From positions 1 to 46,451 of the forward strand of contig JAMPDU010000006.1 in the NCBI GenBank assembly GCA_023665505.1: a stretch of DNA of 46,451 nucleotides, written 5' to 3'. The position numbers were made by a program, and so were the translations under genes. Origin of the DNA: Ruminococcus sp. (GTDB taxonomy: Bacteria > Bacillota > Clostridia > Oscillospirales > Ruminococcaceae). This document shows positions 34,041 through 41,900 of this stretch, one piece after another. The notes beneath the pieces are model-generated. The model was not told the DNA's origin. It did not search any database and saw nothing but the letters and a program-made list of their open reading frames with translations. Numbering within the stretch: position 1 is the first letter of the stretch; the number at the start of each line of letters is the position of its first letter.

Positions 34041-34259
34041 ATGGCAATCGTGAGACACCACTCCAAGAGGTGCAAATACTGCGTTTTCTGCAACTACTGG
34101 TTCGGGGACGCTAAAATGAAATTCTACAACAGCGCCGTCGGATTTGAGTACGACAATTCCGTGAAAGGGAAATGCGCTAAGAGGAACGGCGCGATGACTT
34201 CTGCGGGGTATACTTGCAATAACTATGCGCCGAGTGTGGAGGCGGGGAAGCTGCTGTAA
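34041..34259 (+). CDS. Small Cys-rich protein (72 aa), probable metal binder
   Basis: 72 residues with a TAAGGAGAG site before the ATG. N-terminal RHHSKRCKYCVFCNYWFGDA has CxxCxxC plus two His, and KGKCAKRNGAMTSAGYTCNN adds two more Cys, enough for one zinc or iron site. A similar short style appears at 42733. No family is recognised. First gene in the direction of the GTPase cluster, 105 bases ahead of it with a small hairpin (34314-34333) between. Confidence 0.7.
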   Translation: MAIVRHHSKRCKYCVFCNYWFGDAKMKFYNSAVGFEYDNSVKGKCAKRNGAMTSAGYTCNNYAPSVEAGKLL

Positions 34260-34363
34260 ATGCATACGGCAAACTCTCAACGTGTAAGTGGACATATGTT
34301 TTTACATAGGTATGAACGCTTGAAAGCGTTTAAATAAAAATTAAATTTCGGGAGGAAAAAATT

Positions 34364-35548
34364 ATGGCAAATAACTATGAAGAAATGCTGGAAGCAGAAT
34401 GGGAAAGGATTAACGAAAAAAGAATTTTTCCAAACATTATGCTTTTGGGAGAAACAGGCTGCGGCAAAAGCTCACTCATAAACCACGTTTTTGGTAAGGA
34501 CCTGGCTTATGTAAATGATACATCACGCGGGACGAGTGAATTTGAGAAATACGAAGGTGCAGAACACGGCTTGGGTGTAAATCTGATTGACAGCAGGGGA
34601 TATGAATTATCGAACGGGAAAAATGAAAGTTTTGAACACTACATTGCTTCTGTAAAAGAAGAAATGGACAAAAGCCGCAAAGCAGACCCATTTGGGAAAA
34701 TACACATTATTTGGTATTGCGTTTCTTTATCCGGCAGCAAATTTCAAGATTATGACTGCGATACAATCAGAATGCTGTTAAATGACGATGAACTGAAAAA
34801 TCGGGTATGTGTCGTACTGACTAAGTGTGATAAGGACACCAAGGACAGAAGTCATTCTCAGGAATTAAGCAAGTGCATTAAAGACGAATTAAAGTTAAAT
34901 ATACCGATTTTTTGCGTGTCAAATAATCCAAAGCTGCCGCTTGATTTGGAAAAACTTATGGAATGGTCAGCAGAGCAATTAGATGATAAGGATATGAGAG
35001 AAGCGTTTATACAGTCACAGATTATCAACCTAAAAGAAAAACGTGCAAGTGCGGGAAAGTGGATTACTTTTTATACTGCCGCCGCCGCTGCTGTAGCTGC
35101 AATCCCGATACCGTTTTCCGATGCCGCCCTGCTTACACCTCTCCAGGTTATAATGTCAACCCAAATAATCAAAAGCTACGGAATGAGCAGCATGGTCAAC
35201 ATAACGAAAAGTGTTGTCGGCACAGTTTTGCTTCCAACTCTCGGAAAACAATTTCTAAAGCTGCTGCCTTTTGGCGCACCTGCGAATGCAGCGGTCGCTT
35301 CTTCCATAACCGCCGCATTGGGCTGTGCAATTTCGCAAATATGCTTTGTTTGCTGTGAAAAGATTGCAAAAGGGGAAAAAGTGGATTTTGAGGAAGCGTT
35401 CAGCACCGAGAACCTGTCTGAGGCTGTAAAGGACTTCGCCGCATTAGTAAAAAGCAAGGGTAAAAATGATTTTATGAGTGATGAAGAACCGGATTCCCAT
35501 GCTGTTAAAAATTTTTTTGAAACTTTTAATAAAGAATACCGTAATTGA
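34364..35548 (+). CDS. P-loop GTPase with C-terminal DUF697-like membrane domain
   Basis: 394 residues. G1 is GETGCGKSS (residues 28-36), G3 DSRG (about 75), and G4 TKCD (about 155), the TRAFAC/Era-like set. The C-terminal half has IPIPFSDAALLTPLQVIMST, a DUF697 signature, and further hydrophobic segments (AVASSITAALGCAISQICFV), giving a membrane-associated domain. Such proteins (YfjP/YeeP-like) couple GTP binding to membrane or stress processes. The ATG follows TCGGGAGG. It is 25 bases ahead of a second GTPase, so one operon. The combination with Sel1 and HAD proteins is not one I know. Confidence 0.85.
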   Translation: MANNYEEMLEAEWERINEKRIFPNIMLLGETGCGKSSLINHVFGKDLAYVNDTSRGTSEFEKYEGAEHGLGVNLIDSRGYELSNGKNESFEHYIASVKEEMDKSRKADPFGKIHIIWYCVSLSGSKFQDYDCDTIRMLLNDDELKNRVCVVLTKCDKDTKDRSHSQELSKCIKDELKLNIPIFCVSNNPKLPLDLEKLMEWSAEQLDDKDMREAFIQSQIINLKEKRASAGKWITFYTAAAAAVAAIPIPFSDAALLTPLQVIMSTQIIKSYGMSSMVNITKSVVGTVLLPTLGKQFLKLLPFGAPANAAVASSITAALGCAISQICFVCCEKIAKGEKVDFEEAFSTENLSEAVKDFAALVKSKGKNDFMSDEEPDSHAVKNFFETFNKEYRN

Positions 35549-35573
35549 GGCAAAATGAAAGGAGATTTATTTT

Positions 35574-36785
35574 ATGGATAACTCGGCAAAAATTTTGCTT
35601 TTAGGCAAAACGGGTGTTGGCAAATCTGCATTTATCAATTACTTTTTAGGCAAGGAATTGGCAAAGACGGGAGTAGGCAAGCCGGTTACGCAGGAAATTA
35701 CATCATATGAGCTTACCGACGGCAAGCTTCCCATTGAAATTTTCGATTCAAAGGGAATAGAGGCAAAGACCGCCGACGAACAAAAAGGAGACATCATATC
35801 CGAAGTAAAGAAAAGAAATAACGATGAAGATGTTTTTAACTGGTTTCATACCATTTTCTATTGCACTTCGGCAGAAAAACACTTTGAGGATTTTGAAGCT
35901 GACTTCATTAAGAAACTGAAAGATGAGATTTCTCAGCATATCCATATTATTTTAACAAAATGCGATATGGTAGAGAAAAAAGTAATTCAAGATATGCGGG
36001 AAACCATTAAGAGCAAATTCGACAATAAGAATATTGAAATTTTTGAAATAGTTTCTGTCAATGCCGAACACTTGGACGGAACAAAAGTAGAGCAGTCCGG
36101 AAAAGAAATCTTATTAGAACGGGTATTTGAATTGCTTTGGGAAGATATTTCATATAAGCTTTCTCTTGATTATGCCAAGTCTTTGCGGAAATCATTTATA
36201 GAAGTTGCTGATGATACCCTTTCTAAGGCTACTAAACTTATTGACGAGGTCGTTAGCTTAAAAATGCTTATTGAACTCATTAAAGATGAGAACAAGGCAA
36301 ATATTCGCTTTGATGAACTCACAAATGACATTGAAAACGATTTAAATGACGCACAGAAACAGGCGGATTTGAGGTTCAATAAAATACTCAAGCCTGCCGC
36401 AGAGCTTTATGCGTCATATAAGGGCGAGATAACTAATAATTATTTTGCAGAAGATGCTGACTTGGCATTTGCTGATTGGGATATTGAAAAATGGACGGAC
36501 GTATTTGGTATCTTTGAAGATGATGACGCATTTATGAAAAAGATTATGCCTGCATTAGCAAAGAATGGGTATATAAAAGACGGAGATTTTATTGATTTTG
36601 AGAATGCGTCTTTTTGGAAAGTTTTGGGTGCGATTGGAGCAGGCATAGGAGATTTATTGACTTTAAAGGGGCGTCTGAAAAATCTTGGCAAATACATTCA
36701 TAATGAATTTAAAAAATCTCTTCCTTCCGAGGACGAGATACAAAAGGAAACATACAAACGCATTATAGACTATATCAAGGTATAA
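35574..36785 (+). CDS. P-loop GTPase (AIG1/dynamin-like), helical C-terminus
   Basis: 403 residues. G1 GKTGVGKSAF (residues 11-20), G3 DSKG (about 60), G4 TKCD (about 120). Unlike its neighbour it lacks DUF697. Instead a long charged helical region from about 210 (SLDYAKSLRKSFIEVADDTL ... DIENDLNDAQKQADLRF) could form a dynamin- or GIMAP-like stalk, with a hydrophobic GAIGAGIGDLLTL near 360. Start ATG with AAAGGAG. The pair of different GTPases in one operon suggests they act together, perhaps as nucleotide-dependent partners (inference). Confidence 0.83.
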   Translation: MDNSAKILLLGKTGVGKSAFINYFLGKELAKTGVGKPVTQEITSYELTDGKLPIEIFDSKGIEAKTADEQKGDIISEVKKRNNDEDVFNWFHTIFYCTSAEKHFEDFEADFIKKLKDEISQHIHIILTKCDMVEKKVIQDMRETIKSKFDNKNIEIFEIVSVNAEHLDGTKVEQSGKEILLERVFELLWEDISYKLSLDYAKSLRKSFIEVADDTLSKATKLIDEVVSLKMLIELIKDENKANIRFDELTNDIENDLNDAQKQADLRFNKILKPAAELYASYKGEITNNYFAEDADLAFADWDIEKWTDVFGIFEDDDAFMKKIMPALAKNGYIKDGDFIDFENASFWKVLGAIGAGIGDLLTLKGRLKNLGKYIHNEFKKSLPSEDEIQKETYKRIIDYIKV

Positions 36786-36817
36786 ATAATAGGTTGAAAA
36801 ATCTGCGGAATTGGGAT

Positions 36818-36851
36818 ACGTTCCGGCATATCTCATTGTCGGAACGTTTTT
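36818..36851 (+). terminator. Terminator after the second GTPase
   Basis: ACGTTCCG and CGGAACGT with a 14-base loop, then TTTTT. The downstream Sel1 gene has no clear separate promoter, so partial read-through is likely. Confidence 0.75.
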
Positions 36852-36926
36852 CATACGGTTGGAAAAATCAAACTCATATAAAAAATGTAACAAGGAGTTT
36901 TACTGTTAGTGAGGTTATAAATCGAA

Positions 36927-38108
36927 ATGAAAAATACAAAGAAAGAATATACCGTCAACACTCAAACAGAGCTTGCGGATACGGTCGGAGAAATCCTTAA
37001 TAAAATGCTTGACACCGAGGGAAAAGCACTGATTATGTCCTCGAGCAGACAGGCTGAACCTCTGCACGCAGATTATACCTGTTATAAAATTTATCTTTGT
37101 GAGGGGAAATATGCTCTCCCGTATCAGATAAAAAAAGACGTTTCTTTCCTTGAAAAAGAGCCTAATATTGAGTTTATCGGGTTAGGCAGTCCCGAGGTTT
37201 ATGTGCCCGAAAACGATGATAATTACAATATTAAGGACACTCGTGTTATTCGCAATTTATCCGATTATAAAAGCATATGGCTTGAAACGGCTGAACAGGG
37301 AAATGCCGTTGCACAATATGAGGTTGGCTGTCATCACGGTGCAGAGTGCAAGCTTGACGAGCATTTGAAATGGGTTGAGAAATCTGCGGAAACGGGGTAT
37401 GTTTTGGCACAGCTTATTGTCGGAATGCTTTATCATACCGGCGGCGAGGAAATTCCCGAAGCTGACTTCCGTATTGAAAAAGACGACAAAAAGGCGAAGC
37501 GGTTTATTTTAAGTGCGCTAAATCAAAAATGTGAAATGGCACGGGTTATTTTAAGTGAGTTTTACATTGACGGTTTACCGAAAGATGATACCGAACGTTT
37601 CAAATGGGATTTGGAATTTTCGGAATATGGAATTGCAAGAGCGCAATGCAGTCTCGGTATTTGCTATTTGGACGGAATTGGTACAGCTCCAAATAAAGCT
37701 GAGGGTGTGAAACTGATTTCAAGTGCCGCTGAAAAAGAAAACGCCGTTGCACAGTTCACATTGGGCAGACTTTATCAGCGCGGTGACGGCGTTGAAAAAG
37801 ACATAGCCAAAGCCTTTGCATGGTATATGAAAGCGGCTCGGCAGGATTATGACAAAGCACAGAATGCCGTCGGAAACTGTTACTATCACGGCGGCGGAAC
37901 AAATCGGGATTATAATGAAGCCTTTAGTTGGTATCTTAAAGCCGCTATGTTGGGAAATTCTTTTGCACAAAATAACGTCGCCTTATGCTACAGGGACGGC
38001 AAAGGAGTTAAAACGGACAAAGATGAAGCTGACAAATGGTTTCGCAAGTCTTGTTCCGGCGGAGATAAAAATGCTGTAATTGATTTGAGCGAAATTACTT
38101 TGAAATAG
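36927..38108 (+). CDS. Sel1-like repeat protein
   Basis: 393 residues. The N-terminal ~110 residues are an unknown alpha/beta unit (KALIMSSSRQAEPLHADYTC). From about 115 come Sel1-type helical repeats of about 36 residues: AVAQYEVGCHHG, AQCSLGICYLDGIG, AVAQFTLGRLYQRGDGVEKD, AQNAVGNCYYHGG and FAQNNVALCYRDGKGVKTDK, each with the usual A-x-x-x-L-G-x-x-Y spacing. Sel1 proteins are scaffolds and often recognise other proteins in signalling or defence. It lies between the GTPases and the HAD cluster. Start ATG at 36927 with GTGAGG upstream. Confidence 0.82.
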   Translation: MKNTKKEYTVNTQTELADTVGEILNKMLDTEGKALIMSSSRQAEPLHADYTCYKIYLCEGKYALPYQIKKDVSFLEKEPNIEFIGLGSPEVYVPENDDNYNIKDTRVIRNLSDYKSIWLETAEQGNAVAQYEVGCHHGAECKLDEHLKWVEKSAETGYVLAQLIVGMLYHTGGEEIPEADFRIEKDDKKAKRFILSALNQKCEMARVILSEFYIDGLPKDDTERFKWDLEFSEYGIARAQCSLGICYLDGIGTAPNKAEGVKLISSAAEKENAVAQFTLGRLYQRGDGVEKDIAKAFAWYMKAARQDYDKAQNAVGNCYYHGGGTNRDYNEAFSWYLKAAMLGNSFAQNNVALCYRDGKGVKTDKDEADKWFRKSCSGGDKNAVIDLSEITLK

Positions 38109-38120
38109 GAGGAAATCAAA

Positions 38121-38444
38121 ATGTTCGGCAAACCTAAAAAATTAAAGCGCATACCAAGTGACCTCGTGCCATACATTCAGATTGAGACGGAAGCGATAAA
38201 CGATTTAAACGACAAGCAAATGCTTTCAAGCTACTGCCTTGACAAGCTGAAGGTGGTGGAGTGGTATATTGAACTGCTTGAAGTCGGTTCGGAGAAATAC
38301 ATTGTTCCCCACAAAAAGGGCGAGCTTGAAAGAATACGCGACGAGCTTCGCGCCTGCCACAAGGAGATTATGGCGGTCAAGGTCAAAAAGAACAGCGAAC
38401 GCCCGCTGTTGGATATAAAATATCCGGACGGATATGACGGATAG
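38121..38444 (+). CDS. Hypothetical protein (107 aa)
   Basis: Starts 12 bases after the Sel1 stop with GGAGGAAATC. Mainly helical and charged: LVPYIQIETEAINDLNDKQM, LSSYCLDKLKVVEWYIELLE, then RIRDELRACHKEIMAVKV and a short tail. It could be a coiled-coil adaptor for the Sel1 or HAD proteins. No motif is recognised. The following HAD gene starts 44 bases later, so it is in the same operon. Confidence 0.62.
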   Translation: MFGKPKKLKRIPSDLVPYIQIETEAINDLNDKQMLSSYCLDKLKVVEWYIELLEVGSEKYIVPHKKGELERIRDELRACHKEIMAVKVKKNSERPLLDIKYPDGYDG

Positions 38445-38488
38445 CTGTTCTTAAAATAAAATTTTAAAAAGTAAAGTGAGGTATTTTT

Positions 38489-39127
38489 ATGGGTAAATTC
38501 AGCGGTTTGCCAACCGAATTTCTTGAAAAAAATTATGTTCCCGACATCTATCAGCATGACATTTATGATATTGACTTCCAGAGGCTTAAAGATGCGGGTG
38601 TGACGTTTATTTCCTTTGATATTGACGATACGATAGTGGATATTATATCACCAACACCCAGTAAAGAAGCGAAGGACTTTTTTGCAGACCTTAAAAAAGA
38701 CGGTTTTACGCTTATGCTGCTTACAAACAACACGGAGAAAAAGGGCGAAAAATTCGCCCGTGAACTTGGCATTGACGGACATTATATAGGAGAAGCAAAA
38801 AAGCCCTGTATTGATAACTTCCAAAAAATGCAGGAACGTTTTGGATTGGAAAAGGAACAAATGGCTCACGTAGGCAACAGCTTGATGAAAGATGTTGCGG
38901 GAGCAAACTCTTTTGGGATTACTTCCTGTCTTGTGCGTGATATGGGAAAGCTCATAAATATTGCACATTTGGCAGAAAAAATTATAGGTAAAGAAACCGA
39001 CGGTCAGAAAATGAGAAAAGAATTACAGAAACGCAATCTTTGGCGCAAGAAGCACAAATACGAGAAAGGCGACCAGTATTATCAACTGGGCGAAACACCG
39101 TCATACAAAAAGCAGGATATTAAATAA
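38489..39127 (+). CDS. HAD-family phosphatase, YqeG-like (HAD 1, motif I intact)
   Basis: 212 residues. Motif I is Asp44-Ile-Asp46-Asp-Thr48 (SFDIDDTIV), motif II TNN (LMLLTNN), motif III a Lys in EAKKPCIDNF, motif IV HVGNSLMKDVAGA with Asn in place of the usual first Asp. The preceding block NYVPDIYQHDIYDIDFQRLK and the end RKKHKYEKGDQYYQLGETPS are shared with the three paralogues downstream. The nucleophile is present, so hydrolase activity is plausible. The C-terminal DQYYQLGE tail is a hallmark of this subgroup. ATG follows GTGAGG. First of four tandem paralogues. Confidence 0.82.
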   Translation: MGKFSGLPTEFLEKNYVPDIYQHDIYDIDFQRLKDAGVTFISFDIDDTIVDIISPTPSKEAKDFFADLKKDGFTLMLLTNNTEKKGEKFARELGIDGHYIGEAKKPCIDNFQKMQERFGLEKEQMAHVGNSLMKDVAGANSFGITSCLVRDMGKLINIAHLAEKIIGKETDGQKMRKELQKRNLWRKKHKYEKGDQYYQLGETPSYKKQDIK

Positions 39128-39155
39128 ATTTTATTGAAAGCGGAGGTTTAATTGT

Positions 39156-39905
39156 ATGAGTATAAATGTTAAAGATTTGGAAAAAGCTATTGAAGCATTC
39201 AATCATTTATGTAAAATAATTGATGATAACAAAGACAAAATAGATGCTGTACTGAATAAAATTGATGAACACAAGAAAAAAATAAAGAAATGTTTTGAGG
39301 ATATGAACAACGACACTCTTATGTTGTATGTACCTGATGTTTTTCAGAAAAGCATTTATTCCATAAACTACAATAAGCTGAAAGAAGCAGGGATTGAAAT
39401 TATCGTGTTTAATATCAATTCCACGATTGCTAATAAGACAAAAGCAAATCCTCCAACTACAGCTATTATACTTTTTTCGGAGCTGAAAAAAATGGGTTTC
39501 AAACTCTATGTCAGATGTAAAAATCTCAGCCGAGCGGAAAATTTTGCCAAAAAGCTTGGAATACCCGAAAATTATATTGCCGAAGATGTCTCAAGGAATA
39601 TTTTTACGGAAATTCAGAAAAAACATAATATAGACGGCAATAAAATGATTTACATAGGTCACCGCCAGATAAAAGATATTGGAAGCGGCGGCACTGCCGG
39701 TATCTATACCTGCCTTGTGCGAGACGACTGGAAGCCCTCTAAAATAGGTGGTTTCATAAAAAACAATGTGGGCGATGAAGGTCACGAACTTAGAAAAATT
39801 CTGAAAGAACGGGGTATATGGCGCAAGCATCATGCTATGCTTAAAGGCGACCAGTATTATCAGTTGGGTGAAACACCGCCATACAAAAAGAGCGGCATTT
39901 CATAA
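39156..39905 (+). CDS. HAD-fold pseudo-phosphatase (HAD 2, motif I lost)
   Basis: 249 residues. An N-terminal helical extension (KAIEAFNHLCKIIDDNKDKI ... HKKKIKKCFEDMNND) precedes the paralogous core LYVPDVFQKSIYSINYNKLK. Motif I has become Asn86-Ile-Asn88-Ser-Thr90 (VFNINSTIA), so both catalytic Asp are Asn, and the motif III Lys is gone (AEDVSRNIF). The motif IV region is YIGHRQIKDIGSGG. The C-terminal IWRKHHAMLKGDQYYQLGET is conserved. It should not be able to form the phospho-Asp intermediate, and may instead bind or regulate the active paralogues. GGAGG ribosome site. Starts 28 bases after HAD 1. Confidence 0.8.
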   Translation: MSINVKDLEKAIEAFNHLCKIIDDNKDKIDAVLNKIDEHKKKIKKCFEDMNNDTLMLYVPDVFQKSIYSINYNKLKEAGIEIIVFNINSTIANKTKANPPTTAIILFSELKKMGFKLYVRCKNLSRAENFAKKLGIPENYIAEDVSRNIFTEIQKKHNIDGNKMIYIGHRQIKDIGSGGTAGIYTCLVRDDWKPSKIGGFIKNNVGDEGHELRKILKERGIWRKHHAMLKGDQYYQLGETPPYKKSGIS

Positions 39906-39928
39906 ATATTTAAAGGAGGTCTTGTTTT

Positions 39929-40066
39929 ATGTCATTAAAGAAAAAAATTAAAAAATTGGAGAAAAAGATTGAGAAAGAGATTAATGAGGAGGTTGGTAAA
40001 ATTGTACTGAAAGTTGCTAAAAAGAAAGTCAAAGATAAGCTTAAACATGGCAAAAAGCACAAATGA
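39929..40066 (+). CDS. Lys-rich microprotein (45 aa)
   Basis: ATG at 39929 with a textbook AAAGGAGGT site. It reads SLKKKIKKLEKKIEKEINEE then VGKIVLKVAKKKVKDKLKHG and ends KKHK; about 18 of 45 residues are Lys. It is strongly helical and amphipathic and could be nucleic-acid- or membrane-binding, or a heptad partner of the HAD helical extensions. It lies 23 bases after HAD 2, and HAD 3 begins 74 bases after its stop. No family is recognised. Confidence 0.65.
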   Translation: MSLKKKIKKLEKKIEKEINEEVGKIVLKVAKKKVKDKLKHGKKHK

Positions 40067-40140
40067 AAACAATTCCGGAGCTGAAACGCCGCAGAAAACG
40101 GTATTTCATAAACACTATTAAAAACGGAGGTTTTGTTATT

Positions 40141-40854
40141 ATGAGTTTTTTAACATATGCAATCAAGTTTACCCCAAAGGGAATTGAGGCAGCACGTTTG
40201 CTGTATAAGCAAATTGACGACCACAAGGGAAACATAAAAGACGTCTTTGATAAAATGGATAATGATGAACTTGAGGCGATCTTTGTCCCCGATGTTTTTC
40301 AGAAAGATATTTATTCCATTGACTACGACAAGCTGAAAGACGCAGGCATTGAATTTATTGTGTTCTGTCTTAATTACACAATTGCCGGTAAAGAAAAATC
40401 AAGTCCCTCGGATAGAGCCGTTAAACTTTTCTCGGAACTCAAAGGAAAAGGTTTCAAGCTCTATGTACGCTGCCGAAATACCAACCGTGCGAAAAAATTT
40501 GCTCGGGAACTTGGAATACCTGGTAATTACATTGCCGCAGATGCAGGTATTGATACATTTAGATACATTCTGAATGAAAATAATATAGACGGAAATAAAA
40601 TGATTTACATAGGCTATCGTCAGATAAAGGATATTGGAAGCAGCAGTTTTGCTGGTATCTATAACTGCCTTGTGAGAAAAAAGGGCGGCAACAAAATCCC
40701 CCAAAAAATCCCTGACGTAGGGAGAAACGCACTTATTGGTGATAAAGGTCACGAACTCAGAAAAGTTCTGAAAGAACGGGAAATATGGCACAGGTACTAC
40801 ACTGCCGTTAAAGGCGACCAGTATTATCAGTTAGGTGAAACGCAGAGGTTTTAA
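40141..40854 (+). CDS. HAD-fold pseudo-phosphatase (HAD 3, motif I lost)
   Basis: 237 residues from ATG 40141 (AACGGAGG upstream); an earlier in-frame ATG at 40063 overlaps the microprotein. N-terminal hydrophobic/helical segment, then IFVPDVFQKDIYSIDYDKLK. Motif I reads Cys76-Leu-Asn78-Tyr-Thr80 (VFCLNYTIA), and motif III Lys is missing (AADAGIDTFRY). Motif IV YIGYRQIKDIGSS is like HAD 2, to which it is closest in the core. Ends YYTAVKGDQYYQLGETQRF. Catalytically dead by sequence. Along with HAD 2 it shows that loss of catalysis was tolerated twice or occurred before their duplication, the latter more likely. Confidence 0.8.
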   Translation: MSFLTYAIKFTPKGIEAARLLYKQIDDHKGNIKDVFDKMDNDELEAIFVPDVFQKDIYSIDYDKLKDAGIEFIVFCLNYTIAGKEKSSPSDRAVKLFSELKGKGFKLYVRCRNTNRAKKFARELGIPGNYIAADAGIDTFRYILNENNIDGNKMIYIGYRQIKDIGSSSFAGIYNCLVRKKGGNKIPQKIPDVGRNALIGDKGHELRKVLKEREIWHRYYTAVKGDQYYQLGETQRF

Positions 40855-40926
40855 ATATTGCGTATTACAGAGTATCAAAAGAAACTGCATAAGTTTTAAC
40901 GGCTTTACAAGTAAGAAAACAAAAAC

Positions 40927-40966
40927 GCGTTCAAGTCCCGAAACCCCATATTTCGGGACTTAACGC
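40927..40966 (-). terminator. Strong hairpin between HAD 3 and HAD 4
   Basis: GCGTT, AAGTCCCGAAA and TTTCGGGACTT, AACGC form a long stem. On the reverse strand it is followed by GTTTTTGTTTTC; on the forward strand only AAAACAAGG follows, so it would stop reverse transcription better, or act as an mRNA-stabilising structure. Confidence 0.6.
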
Positions 40967-40986
40967 AAAACAAGGAGATGTTAATT

Positions 40987-41778
40987 ATGGTTTCACATTC
41001 ATTGCTGAAAGCACTTGCTGCGGGGACGGTGCTTATCGGCGGAGCTGCCGCTTTGAAAAAATTCGGCAGTAATGAAAAAAATAACGAGGACAATAATGAG
41101 CTTGCCAATTCCGAAAGAAAATCGCAGACGTCCGAAGCGGATATGGAAAAATATATCGAAGCCGAGGACGCCGCAGATTTCGCTCCCTTGACAGATGAGG
41201 AACTGCTGCTTTATGTTCCCGACGTTTATCAGAAGTCAATCTTTGATATAGAATTTGACAGGCTTAAAGAAAACGGCATAAAATTTCTTTCGTTTGATAT
41301 TGACGATACAATTATCGGGCTTGAAAACAGATTTTCAGTACCGGAAGAAACAAAAGATTTCTTCAATAATTTGAAAAAGGATTTCACGGTTATACTGTTT
41401 TCAAACGGTTCTCACAAAAGAGTTGAGTTTGTGGGGCGTGAATTGGGCGTAAAGGGAATTGCAAGAGCCTGCAAGCCCGATATTGAAGCGTTCAAAAAAA
41501 TGCAGGCTCAATTCGGGTTTGCCAAAAGCGAAATGGCGCATATTGGCAATAATCTTATTGATGACGCACGCGGCGGAAACGCATTCGGAATTATAACCTG
41601 CATTGTTCGCAGAAAAGGCAGGCTTACAAACATTCCAAGCTCATTCGGATATACGGGCGGAAAATATTTAAGGGCGGTACTGCTGGACAGGGATATATGG
41701 CGCAAGCACCATAAGTATGAGCGTGACGACCAATACTATCAGCTTGACAGCAAGCCGCTGTACCGTTATCACAGGTAA
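40987..41778 (+). CDS. Membrane-anchored HAD-family phosphatase (HAD 4, motif I intact)
   Basis: 263 residues from ATG 40987, with AAGGAG 9 bases upstream (an ATG at 40978 is inside it). N-terminal hydrophobic segment LLKALAAGTVLIGGAAALKK is a membrane anchor, followed by an acidic linker to about residue 70. Core: LLYVPDVYQKSIFDIEFDRL, motif I Asp104-Ile-Asp106-Asp-Thr108, motif II SNG, motif III Lys (ACKPDIEAF), motif IV HIGNNLIDDARGG. Ends KYERDDQYYQLDSKPLYRYH. Catalytic set present. The membrane anchor sets it apart from HAD 1 and matches the N-terminus of the next gene (41901). Confidence 0.82.
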   Translation: MVSHSLLKALAAGTVLIGGAAALKKFGSNEKNNEDNNELANSERKSQTSEADMEKYIEAEDAADFAPLTDEELLLYVPDVYQKSIFDIEFDRLKENGIKFLSFDIDDTIIGLENRFSVPEETKDFFNNLKKDFTVILFSNGSHKRVEFVGRELGVKGIARACKPDIEAFKKMQAQFGFAKSEMAHIGNNLIDDARGGNAFGIITCIVRRKGRLTNIPSSFGYTGGKYLRAVLLDRDIWRKHHKYERDDQYYQLDSKPLYRYHR

Positions 41779-41847
41779 TCTTCCAATCGTTTTTTATTTC
41801 GGCACGGTTATATATTCTGATTCTGAGCGGTAAGCACATAAGCATAC

Positions 41848-41876
41848 TTGCAAAATTTATTTATATATGGTATAAT
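41848..41876 (+). promoter_or_regulatory. Promoter upstream of 41901
   Basis: TTGCAA 41848-41853, 17-base spacer, TATAAT 41871-41876. The gene starts 25 bases on, after GGAGAGGAG. Confidence 0.7.
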
Positions 41877-41900
41877 TACCATAGGAGAGGAGATATAAAT

